Positions 35,523-46,400 of a stretch of 64,000 bases of DNA are shown one piece after another (within the stretch, counting starts at the first letter, position 1; every line of letters starts with the position of its first letter). The translations under genes were made by a program, and so were the position numbers. The notes beneath the pieces are model-generated. The model was not told the DNA's origin. It made no database searches and worked only from the letters and a program-made list of their open reading frames with translations. Origin of the DNA: Cylicocyclus nassatus (Eukaryota; Nematoda; Chromadorea; Rhabditida; Strongylidae). Location of the stretch: the NCBI GenBank assembly GCA_958299035.1, contig CATQJL010000112.1, positions 1,410,123 to 1,474,122 of the forward strand, read 5' to 3'.

Positions 35523-36290
35523 TACTAGCTTGGTTACCCGGCTCCGCTCGGCCCTGTCAAAACACTGTAATAAAGCTCCCATCCCTATCCCTGTACAGCC
35601 TTTCCCTGTGCCCACTTCTACACTTCATTTCCCGTTCTCTGTGTTGTTTTCAAAATCAGCATGCCACTTACCCTTCTGTGTTAACTCGCAGCCCTGTAAC
35701 TCAGACTTTGCAAAAAATCGATAATTCCGAAAACTAATATTGTATTCGGAATCGCCATGCTCACTTACCCCCTTTGCTAACTCCCAGCCCTGTAGCTCGA
35801 ACTTTGCAAAAAATCGACAAAATCGATAAAATCGATGTCGATCTATGACGAAAGTAGCCTATGACACGCTCCCCGCCCCGAAGTATATATGTGCCAAGTT
35901 TGGTCCAATCGGTTCCGAAATAAAAAATTCCATTCCGCACATACGTAGTCACCAGTGGCGTACCCAGGATTTCCGCACGGGGGGGGGGGCAAAAATTTTT
36001 TTGACTAAAGGTGCGTTAGCCATGCACTCCGAAAAATTTTTAGGAGTGCTTCTCAAATTTTTGCGGGTCCCCAACAGGCTAATTTGAATTTTCAAAAATT
36101 TTCAAAAATCATTTTATATTTACAAAAATAATCAAGTCACTTGCACATTTTTATAAATCATATAAATAACTTTTAAAAATTTCGCGACCCATTCTCGGGG
36201 GGGGGGGGCGCCTCCCCTCTCGGTACGCCACTGGTACTCACACACATACAGACAGACAGGCATTCAGCTTATATATAAGATTCGATATTC
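35523..36290. repeat. Dispersed repeat with GATCGATTTT-type module, single-unit copy
   Basis: Its left edge reads ACTAGCTTGGTTACCCGGCT and its right edge ends CATTCAGCTTATATATAAGATT. In between are AATATTGTATTCGGAATC, CTCCCAGCCCTGTAGCTC, runs of AAAATCGATAAAATCGAT and GTGCCAAGTTTGGTCC. The same modules form the large palindrome at 53395-54576. A hAT MITE (35953-36233) has inserted in this copy, splitting the part that reads ACATACG followed by CACACATACA in the other copy. Confidence 0.75.
35953..36233. mobile_element. hAT-type MITE, family 3, copy 2
   Basis: Termini are CAGTGGCGTACCCAGGAT and CGGTACGCCACTG. The flanks GTAGTCAC (35945-35952) and GTACTCAC (36234-36241) match at seven of eight positions, a hAT-type duplication with one later change. 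The interior has long G runs at both ends (about 35982 and 36198) and TTTTCAAAAATTTTCAAAAA. It is nested in an older repeat. Confidence 0.87.
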
Positions 36291-38189
36291 ATTCTTTCGA
36301 CTATTCGACGCTAAGCAAATAATCGACTACCCACAGAGTTATTGACAACGAAAATCGCATAATAATTTGAGGTTCTTCAAAATTTGAAACTTATTCGAGT
36401 CGATTGTGCCAAGGTTTCGATTTTGAATATCACGCAGATCGCATACGAAAATTCACTGTTATTGAGATGGAAATTATTTATAAATTAAGTATAGGCGTGC
36501 GTGACGAACTTTGAGCGCGAACGCGGCTTTATTAGCCGCAGAGCGCAAGAGGCGCAGGATTTGTAAAGGTGAAGATATGCGCGCGCCGCGTTTGCGCCCG
36601 ATTAACTGATACTGCTTCTGTGTTTGTCATACGGTAGCCTTTATAAAAATACGGATCTGTGCTGGTAATCGGTTTTCAAGAAGGTCTAATGTAATATTTA
36701 TTAGGCTCTTGCGGAAATTTTGCGGTTTTCAACCGGTCACCAAAACACATAGGCTAGTCGACGATCGAAAGGAGTATCGCTCGGCCTAGATTTTCATCCT
36801 ATTTCTGATAGCTGCATTTTCTCACTAATATATGCAATCATTGCAATGTTATCGCCATGGCTCTTTGAGCATTTTTTACGTTCCAGATTTTCCGCAAGTT
36901 TAGAGTTTTTTATTTTATTATCTCTAAAAAGCGGTGGTAGTTGTTGTAGTAATCCTTTGGCTACACTCATTTCAGATTACATGGATCAAGTTTTCGAAGT
37001 CTGCATAATTATCTATCAGGTTCTTTACTAAGTTTTGCAGCTTTGTCTATAACTTGTCTCTTTTTGCATTTGGCTTACTCAAACTTCGGCATTATGTAGA
37101 TGGCAATGTGAGCTATAAGCGAGCAGAAATGTTTAATTCCTGATAACAGGAAAGAACCAAGTCTTTTCCCAAAACCATAGCTTGGAATTTTACAGGATCG
37201 CAAGCAAGGAAGGTGTCGATCGTAGACTTTGAATGCACTGACCCAGAACTATTGCAGATCAATTGTCAGAGATTGGCTCAGTAAGCTTCGTAAAAAAGTA
37301 GAAAAGTAACTATTTGGTTAATGATCGAGATCTGGCGCCCACGGGATAGCAAATCAATGCTAAAATTGGCCTCAGATTTGTGAAACTTCGTATTATAAGC
37401 TAACTCTACATACTGAACTCCACTATCATATTCATTTGCAAACTAACTTTTTGTGACATCACCAAAATGCCGGCTTTTCGAGCGCGTGTAGAGCATATGA
37501 GCAACGAGAATTCAAAAAAAAAAATTGATTCTTGAAAGTGGAAGTGACTCGATTATTTTGCATAAGCCCAGTAACAATCAAGCTTCAACTCGCAAAACTT
37601 CGAAAGCTTTCATGTTTCTGCTGCATTTGCATGCTTCATGACTTTACCATACTTTGTATCTCTTTTTCTTTTAACAGCAGATTAGAAAAATTTAGCAGAG
37701 CTCCGGGATTCGGAAATACTATCTTTAAAATCGGCCGAACTTTGAGCAGTTAGAAATGACGTGTGGAAAATTTGTAGTTATTAGAAAATGTTCAGAGGAT
37801 TATGCTACGACATTGTCATCAGAAAGGGAATGAAAAGCCATTTCGAAAGCACCTTTACAGGGTTTTTATCGTGCGAGTTTTTTAGTCGATCGAAAAAACC
37901 GACAAAACTTTTGGGACAACCTAATACCTAACTACTAGTCCCTTCCTCTATATGGCTGTGCTTATCTTTTCCAAAGAAAGTTATCATGACTCATAATAAG
38001 CCGCTTATTTGTCGGCCTGTAAGTCTGTCTGTTACGAAATTACAGTGAGTGATTTACAATACTTTGCGGCAAGTGAGGTTCTGATAGCGAGTATGGTTCA
38101 TTTTTGATCAGAACTCTCTCACCGCAGTCAACCTGGGAATAATCTACAAGAAAGCCTTCACATCGCAAGTTTACCATCGTTTCTTGATG

Positions 38190-38228
38190 GCCAGTGCGAG
38201 TCTCTGTGAAGCAGAGGTGAAGCACTGG
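38190..38228. repeat. Palindromic repeat CCAGTGCG...CGCACTGG-type, copy 1
   Basis: The sequence CCAGTGCGAGTCTCTGTGAA followed by GCAGAGGTGAAGCACTGG forms an imperfect hairpin. An almost identical hairpin lies at 43060-43097. Upstream in both places there is a run of TCTGTCTG followed by TACGAAATT or CACGAAATT (about 38020-38040 and 42430-42465), so these look like two members of one non-autonomous repeat family, with different internal lengths. The class is unknown. Confidence 0.65.
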
Positions 38229-39712
38229 TGAAGTCATATCATCAACGCGCGAAGGAGAAACTCGTGGTAAAGGTACAGCATGCTTGTTCTTGATAACCTA
38301 TTCCCCAATTGGGATGTTGGAGCGAAATTTACTATGCACATTGCCATTGAATACCGCCATTGGACTTTGATGTTAAGATTATGTTTGGAAATCCATACGA
38401 TGATTCATATGTGGATGTCAAGTGTGCATGACCAGTTACTTTGTGTAATCGAAGATTCTGTGATACACCAAAAAAAGAGTAGTGAGGCTGAGATATAGAA
38501 AGGAAGTCAAATTGCTTCAGGAAAGAAATCAAAGTGTGACATTCTGGGTAAATGGAGACTAAGCCTAAGAACCTTTAACGCGAGGAGAGCAGGAGAGGGG
38601 AGAGGGCTTGATGAATAAAACTTCGGAAGCTCTAGGCCTAAGTCTAACAAGTAAATGATACTTGGTCACTGTGGCCATTTGAATTGCGATTTGTACACCA
38701 TGATATATCTTGAAACGCTGACTTTTAATTAGCGCTTGATATACGGGAAACGATTTTCTGAAGAAAGTTATGAACTTTCTTCTCAGAAAATTCACATATT
38801 TCTGGATATTTGAAACCACCGAAGTTAGTCTAGTTTAACCGTTTAATGTTATTAGAAAAAATCTTAGACAAGATACTGTATCATTAATAAGTGTCTAATA
38901 ATATTCAGCACTTTGGCAAGCAAAGTGCCTTTTGGATAGCAAAGTCCAAAGTATATGGTGGATTCCGAGCAATTTGGAGAGTTCGAGATATGAGCCAAGA
39001 AATCTGCGTGGTAACACGCACTTAGCGGCAGGCGCCCATCGATTCGATCTGTATCCTGCGAAGTTGATCATTTTGAGCAGTTATGAATTCCAAGCAGTAC
39101 TTTCCAGAAAAATACCTCAGGTCAATTAGGGTATCCGGCTTGTATAGGGGGCTATCAGCAAACCCACCACAGCTTCGTAGTAACAGGGCATTAAGTTAGA
39201 GCTGGATAAGGGAATGCTTGATAACTAATACATATTTTGCATATGAGTTTACATCTTTAAGTCACCATTTGAGAGGGTTTTTCGATTTTTATACGTCCAT
39301 ATGCAACTTACCTCGGTTTTTTCTTTTTGGAAATTAAGGACCAAAAGATGATTTTCTCAAGTTTTTTGCCATAACACTGCAAAATTGAAATTTGTTGCAC
39401 ATGTACTAGATCAAAGGTGTGCTAATTGTTCAGTTACTTTGCGGTTTAGCAGCGGAACTATAAAAGATATCCAAAAAAACTCGTTCCAACTAATTTTAGG
39501 GGCCATTTAATGGATTGGGAGAGTAGCGGTACCCCGTTGCCAAAATGGTAGACGAAGGTCACTCATATAAGTGACATTTAGCTGCTGCCTGGTTAGTTAC
39601 TGAAAAACAAAATAAAAAGTGCGAAAAGGAAAAAAATCAAGCTTTACCCTTACTTTCCGATCACTCTAATATCTATGTATATTTTGGTGTACGGTGTTTG
39701 GACAGTTCATAT

Positions 39713-40578
39713 CAGGGCCCGGCACCGATGGTTTGGGGTCAAACTGGACTTCGTTTTTGGAGTTAGAAGCAACGGGGACATCGTTTTTATGAGGTCGTGG
39801 AGGAAGCGCCAAAAAAAAAACACGACGAACATGTCAGGTTTCACGAGTTGAACGTGTTTATTCGCAAGCGCGCGAATTTCAAACGCAAGACTCAAACAAA
39901 CAAATGGCTTGTTTACAGCGCACAAACAATCACATGGCTCCGAATTTGGGCTATGAGTATACAATATTACTCCAAACTATATTATGTAAAAAGTTCCCAA
40001 AACTTATGTGTCTGAATAGCCGTTCAGGATTTGTTGGTTTCTAAACCAACCACCGAACCAACTGGGTTGGTTCGGAGCATAAATTTCGGAGAGTTCACAT
40101 AAGTTTTGGACCTTTTTGATTTGGACGATTAAAACGCTCAAAAATCAGTATATAGTGAAGAGAGCGAATCAAACTATTGCCTCTCCTCTTTTTTTGAGCC
40201 AAAAGTAGTGCAAATCTATACGCGTTGATAGATATTGCGCTCCAATCACACGCGGTGTCCTTTGAAGTATGTGGCGAAAAATGCACTGCCAGATTGTTGA
40301 GGCCACAGATTTGGTTGGCCTAGGAGGTTCTCAACATTCTGAGCGCTAAAATGGTACACTACCCAATGACAGAGCCTTTAATCAACTCGAAATGTTTTCT
40401 TTTTGCTTTTTTTGTTGTATTAGTTACCTCAAAATGCGCTTTTTTCGCTTTTTAATGTTATTTTGACTAACTAAGGGTTTCCCTACTGATTTTTACGTCA
40501 AGAGGGACTTGGTAAATTTTCGCGAAGTCATGGGGGACTCCGTTTCCAGAAACGCTTCAAACCAACGCGTGCCGCCTG
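39713..40578. mobile_element. Non-autonomous hAT-type transposon, family 1, copy B
   Basis: Starts CAGGGCCCGGCACCGATGGT and ends ACCAACGCGTGCCGCCTG, flanked by the exact 8-bp duplication GTTCATAT (39705-39712 and 40579-40586). It carries GGACTTCGTTTTTGG and ACATCGTTTTTATG, the family's internal motifs. The inner part of its terminal repeats is TGGTTTGG, and GGTTGG/CCAACC is repeated in the middle (about 40035-40075). There is no transposase frame. Confidence 0.88.
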
Positions 40579-41974
40579 GTTCATATAGCCTTGAGTACTT
40601 CCGATTCAGATCTTCACTCACGTTTGTTTTATTGCGCTCGCTGAAGAGACCATCGAATGAACAAGCAACAAGTTCTGCAGTTTCTTCAACTTGCTATAAA
40701 ACCAAGATGATTGATGCAGTTCACATATCTCATTCTGAAAAGGCTGGTTTCACAAAGTGTTGGGCCATTATCTGGCCATTCTTTATAGCATCCTGCGAAC
40801 TATTTAAAGCTCTATTCTTCTAGTTTCTAATATGTGCTTCGTTTTCATGAACGTAAGCTCATATCAAATTAGCGTGCCTTGGAAAACAAGAGACTGAACC
40901 TCAGTGTCTTTTCTCTCACACTCTTTTCTCTGAAACCACGAGAATTAGGAGGAGTTCTTAAAAAAGTGTGCTATGTTTACGAGATTTCGTACGACAAAGT
41001 GCACATTAAAACAAGGTCTCCAAAAAATTTTGCGCCGAATATTTGCAACGTAAACTTGCGCGGTATCTTTTCCATAATTATTCCAAGGCGCAATCCTCCT
41101 GCGCCGTGAAGGAATCTTGTTTGCAAAACCTTTAGGACATTTGGTAGTAAAGAAAAAGAGAGGTGCTTTCTTACGATGAAAAATACAGTTGAATCATAAA
41201 AGGCATTTTTCCGCCTTCTCAAAGAAACCGAAAAAAGTGGGTACTACGGAACCTTTTCGCAGAAACGCCCAGGAAAATGTTGTTGATATAATAGTAGGGC
41301 TACTAGGTTCGGTGAACACAACAGAACAAAAGTGCATTAGAATTCAAAACAAAAGTATTTTGGTTCAGAAATTTCTCAAACCCCCTATATTAGGTTGATT
41401 CATTACTGGTAAACATGTTTTTCTTATGCACGTCTTTCTTACCTCTCCTCACTCTGTTTCAAAAACATTTTCCTTGGAACCTTTTCACACTAAAAATAAT
41501 TACTTTTCAATGATTACTACTAAATCTCTTCTCATTTCAGAGTTATAAGCTTTCGGAGATTAGAGATCAAAAATACTTACTCACTTTCACTCTCTTTTCT
41601 CTAAATCCATAGAAAACGACTAGTTAACTTGGAAACATGTACATGACAACTGCGAAGTTTAGCTACAATGTGCTTCCTGAGAAGGAATTTTGAAACTTCT
41701 GTGCCGAGAAAATCTAGAAAATCACGAGTTTTGTCTTTTCTGAATGATGAAAAAGTGAGATCTCTAATTTTATCATTAGTTTATTTTGAAAAATTTCTAA
41801 TCCAAGCCTAACTTTAATGTTCAAAGAGATATACAGTAAGCAAGTCGTTTCCTCAGTACATTTCAGAGTAAGCTACGACCTCTCAAGTTTGAAAAATATT
41901 TTGGCGATCTTCACATTCATATTTCTTCCCCATGTTAATTACTAATATACAAATGTGTATGTGATTTACTATGT

Positions 41975-42290
41975 AGCATTTTTAGTGGCAATCCCAGGAT
42001 TTCCGTCGGGGGGAGGCGGCAAAATTTCTAAGTGAAGGTACGTGGAGCTAGCCACGCACTCTGAAAAAATTCTTAGGATGCTTCCGAAAATTTTTGCTGG
42101 CTCGTAACCACTAAAATCTAGAAAAAAAGGGCATGAAGGCTGCCACGCCCCCGTAGTATTTTACAAAAATAAATAAGCAACTTGCACATTTCACGACCCA
42201 TGTAGTAAATTTCAAAAATTTCGCGACCTATTTTCGGGAAGGGGGGGGGATGGCTCTCCCCGGCCCCGTTCCCCCTCGCTCCGCCCTGAG
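41975..42290. mobile_element. Decayed hAT MITE, family 3
   Basis: The region reads AGTGGCAATCCCAGGATTTC, then a G-rich tract, GCACTCTGAAAAAATTC, and later TTTCACGACCC and a run of nine or more G at about 42241. These are the landmarks of the 35953 element in the same order, but the right terminus is degraded and no target duplication can be read. Confidence 0.6.
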
Positions 42291-42394
42291 CGTTTTGGAA
42301 AAAAAGGAATGAACAAGCATTTTGTGCGGAATTTTTCTAACACTTACTTCTTACCTACTAGCCTATTCTTACGGGTGCCATGGTAATCTATGAC

Positions 42395-43100
42395 TTAATA
42401 ATAACGGGCTAAGGGTTGTTTACGTCTGTTTGTCTGTCTGTCTGTGTGTACGTCTGTCTGTCACGAAATTCGTAGAGCGTGCTCCAGCAAACGTTCTAAG
42501 CCCAAATTTTGCATAGCGCATGCTACCTTCATGAAAGCCCAATATGCAAAAGCACGATTAGATTCGTTGAGTGGATCCCTCAGAAATTGCGCGCCAAACG
42601 GATCCACCTGGCTTCTGTGCCGCAAAATTCGGTCCGTATCACCACTTTTTCAGAGTCGTGGATGAGTTTGGTAAGCAAATGTGCAAGCGATGGAGTTTAG
42701 CTAGAAAAGTGCTTGAAAGTTTACTACATAACGAAAGCGGCGCCAAAACGAATTGGTTGTGTAAATGGTCAATTTGCCAAGGTTCTAGCTAAGCGTTTGA
42801 GAAGATTTTCGCACAGAGATGTAGCTCACGGTTATAATTACCTTCATGGCGACTACCAAATAATGACAAATCCAAAAACCTATTCAAATTTGCGTTTATG
42901 TTCCTGCGAAAAGTTTCATCCATGCGAAATCACCGATCTCACGTGAAAATACTTTCTAAATGAGTGATTGTTTACATTTTATTCGTAGTAGTCGGCATAG
43001 CGCGGTGAGTTCCAGTGCCATGATTTTACGAGGATGAGAAAGGCACATAGATAGTAGAGCCAGTGCGAACCTCTGCGAAGCAGAGGTGACGCACTGGTAT
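42395..43100. repeat. Dispersed repeat ending in palindrome, copy 2
   Basis: It begins near TAATAACGGGCTAAGG, followed by tandem TCTG units (42427-42460) and CACGAAATTCG, and ends in the hairpin CCAGTGCGAACCTCTGCGAA / GCAGAGGTGACGCACTGG (43060-43097). The frames inside (42444-42946) overlap one another in three phases and have no domain. It is related to the shorter copy at about 37985-38230. Confidence 0.55.
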
Positions 43101-43415
43101 CCGATAAACCTCGCCAGACACGGTGAAAGGCCCTCGGATTCCGCATGATTGCTGATGAACCGGGCCTTATCCTGACCGTAAGAGAGTCACGGTTTGAAAC
43201 CGCAGACTCGATTGCTTATGGGTGGGGTCGCATGGCCTACCTGGTGATGTGAACGGAGTAACACCAAAACATTGTGAGTCTGAAAGAAGAGATTGCAATG
43301 TGAAAACCAATAGCTTGGTTATACATATATTATACAAATGAACAAAAGTCACACACCTAATTAACCAATAATTCAACAGTGACAATGTGCCATACTTAGA
43401 CTGAATCTATGTTGC

Positions 43416-46400
43416 TCAAGATTTACAAATTGGATGACAGGTTTTCATACAGATACTCAGCACAGACTGCCTATCGCAGAGGTCCAGTACACCCCAAAGC
43501 CTACAGTAACTACCGTAATCAACACACTTTACCACAGGGTAGCCGTCGCTGTCTGTTGATGAATCGCTCGTGGTGGTTGTGACTGGAATGGCCGTGTTCT
43601 CCTCTGCTGCTGTGAGTGTGCTAGCTGTCGTCGTGCTAGTGCTAGTTTGCTCCGTCGTGGTTGATGTTGTCGTGGTCGAAGGCGTCGTCGTAGACGTCGA
43701 CGTTGTCGCCAATGTTGTGCTTGCTTGGGTTACAGTGGATGTTGCTTGAATAGGGATTTCGTAGTTTTCGTGATCAGGTATAAGAAAATTTGAAGACATC
43801 GCCGACTACACTTTCGATTTGTGAATGGCCTCGGGCTAAAAGTCTGCGCGGTATACAGGGCTTATCAACTGCAGTGTCGGATGCACCAGTATCTCCGCTC
43901 CCACGCGCCGCTTCGTCTGGACTCTGCATCTCTTTTGCAAACATGCTTTCTGATCACTTCACCAAGCCGAGCGTGGAAAAGGCAGAACCTCAATCGATTA
44001 GAAGATTGAAGAGCATGTTCGCTGAAGAGATGCAAAGTCTCGCGCAGGAGTGGAGGTGCTGGCGCACCCGACACTGCAATTGATAAACCCTGTAGTCATT
44101 TGCCGCGCCCAAACGTAGTCAGCAATTTGCCTGCGCAAAATTACGGCATTTCAGACGCAACGATTTGTTCACATGCAAGTTTCACTGCAAACTCTCGGCA
44201 CCGCAAGGACACTATACAGTCGAGTAGATTTAGCGGTAAATGTAGTGTGCTTGCACAGAAGGTGAATTGCGGTGAAATTTGCGCGTGAACAAGTAGCCAC
44301 GTCAGTACCGCGGGTATCTTGCGCGCGCAATTGGCCGACGTCACATTCGAAACTATTTCTTCACGCGCCAATTTCACCGCATTTCACCTTTTGTGCAAGC
44401 ACACTATATTTACCGCTAAATCTACTCGACTGTATGCATTTCTACAAATCTACTCGACTGTATAGTACTAGCTTTTCAGTGGAATACGGTTATACTCACT
44501 CATTGGTGTCGTTCGCACGGGCTCCTCGCGTCTCGTTGTCTCGATTATTTTATAGCCTTTACGTTTGGGTAGTGGTGGAGGTGCTGTAAATATATCTCTT
44601 GAACACTGTTTTGTTAAGCCATTCCTTGGATAGTTTTCTATTATTTTTCTATCTCGTTTGTATATTTCAATGCAACTCACTAGGTTTCACTATTCTCCTC
44701 ACTTCAGGCTCAACAAACTGTGCAATAAGCTCATCGGCAATGACCTTGACTGCTTCAAATGTTTCCAGTCCTGTGGCTGCAATTTCTCGTTCAGGGAGCA
44801 GAAAGCCATATCTAAACCGTAATTTTTTTTTTTGAAGTGAGCTGAATTTTTCAGAAAAGATTTCTACCCTAGTGCTGTATTTTTCGGTCTCAATTCCACC
44901 AGGTACGCATAGTCAACTTTGAGAGTGCCTTTTGCCCAGTCATGGGATCCTCCAGAAGCTTCATCTGCAAAATTGACGATTCGGAAGTACTGTTCTTACT
45001 TCTAGGCTACCGCAGTTTAGGTTTTTTGGTAATTTCGCCGAGCCTTTGAGTCAAGAGAGTACCATTTGATTCAACTGGCTTGGCGGCTGGAAGGCGGGAC
45101 TGCGACCCTAATTAAGGCTAGATAATGACCAGAGTGCACGCGCGGGAGAGAGACGCAGACTGCGTCGCGGGCGCGAGCGGCCTTAATTAGGTCACAAAAC
45201 CCCGTCCTTCTGCTGCCAAGCCAATTGAATCAAAGGTTACTTACACATTAGATCAGCTCCTGTTCCAACTTGATATTTGGTGCCGTACAAGTCGTACAAA
45301 GCCTTCGTCGCCCTTTCAGCCAAAGGTCGCTGGAAGAGAAATAACATAAAGTTAAATAATACTCTTCAAACGCAGCAATTTACCAATGCTGTGTCAAAAT
45401 CTTGTGGATAGCTTCTTCTTTTATGGCCATAAGGAATTAGCCACATTTGTGAGTAGGAATGCAGCGTAATGAATGCCTATGATATGAGTTTCGTAACACT
45501 GATGTTTTTTGTTGTAACAAAAGTTTATAACTAAGCTGACCTCAGGCTTATTCGCTTGCAGATAGTCTCTAACTGCTATGGTCTCAGGCTCAGAAAAAGC
45601 ACTTGGCCCATGGTAGGTTTCATGACAGGGATCTGACGATGATCCGGTGGCTAAATTTGTGAAAATATTCCACAAGTGAGAGAGGAAGCTGTTCAACATA
45701 CATGACCAGAACCAGTCGAAGTTCCTGTTCAGGTCCACTCCACCGCAGCAGACCATATGATGGAGCTGGCGCTTGCAGATGGCAGCTCGGCGATTTTTCC
45801 GCCACATACGGTTCTGAAAGAGTGTTTATATTTTCGGGAAAAAATTTCCTCTTGACCGAGGTGGGCAAAGCTTTTGTGACTGATCAAAAATGCTTATGCT
45901 TGGTGTCATAGTTCATTTTTGATAGACGGTCACTATAGTGCCGCAGTGATGCAGTGCAGCATCTGCGCGTTTAAAATGTCCATGGAGCGCGGTTTTACTA
46001 CAGCGCATTACTAGATCAACCGTTAAAGGCAGCGGCTCGGCAGATTTTCAACTTCGAGGTTTTGGCAGATTTGGGGCTATTCAGGCTCCCTCAATCACGA
46101 TATGAACTCCCCTTAGCGCGAAAATGGGGAAAACCCGTCTTTTGAAACCCCCCTTGACACGGGCGCGGACGAGTGAGCCATTTTTCTCTGCCGTCAGAGA
46201 CGCAGAGCAAGGAGGTAAAGAGCGCTAGAACAATTCTGCCCTACGAAGCTACGAGTAACGGCGCGTTTTCTAGCTGAGAACATACTCATCCGAACAAGCT
46301 GTTAGGGAAGCGAAAGGAGGAAGGGGAGCGGCGCTTGGGCCGTCCCCCTGGCTTGCAGAGTTCAATTCTCGGCGCGGGGTTGCTGTAGTGGTTCACTTGG

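Larger units (their letters stand above)
34930..43415. other. Repeat-rich interval without a recognised gene
   Basis: Between the convergent ends of TopBP1 (plus) and the carboxypeptidase (minus) there is no frame with a recognisable domain. The interval holds a repeat at 35523-36290 interrupted by a hAT MITE, a solo mariner-like end at about 37909-37926 (GGGACAACCTAATA), two copies of a short palindrome (38190, 43060), a hAT element at 39713-40578 and a decayed family-3 element near 41975-42290. The rest is AT-rich sequence of no evident function. Confidence 0.55.

Noticed and set aside
43790..44377. Several frames on both strands rich in Ser, Arg and Cys
   Set aside because: They come from the two inverted-repeat elements in the carboxypeptidase intron.
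45421..45807. A continuous frame through the carboxypeptidase DLNRNF region
   Set aside because: It reads through a 52-nt intron. Splicing TGGTCAT at GTATGT to CCACCGG gives the expected DWFWSSTGSSSDPC.
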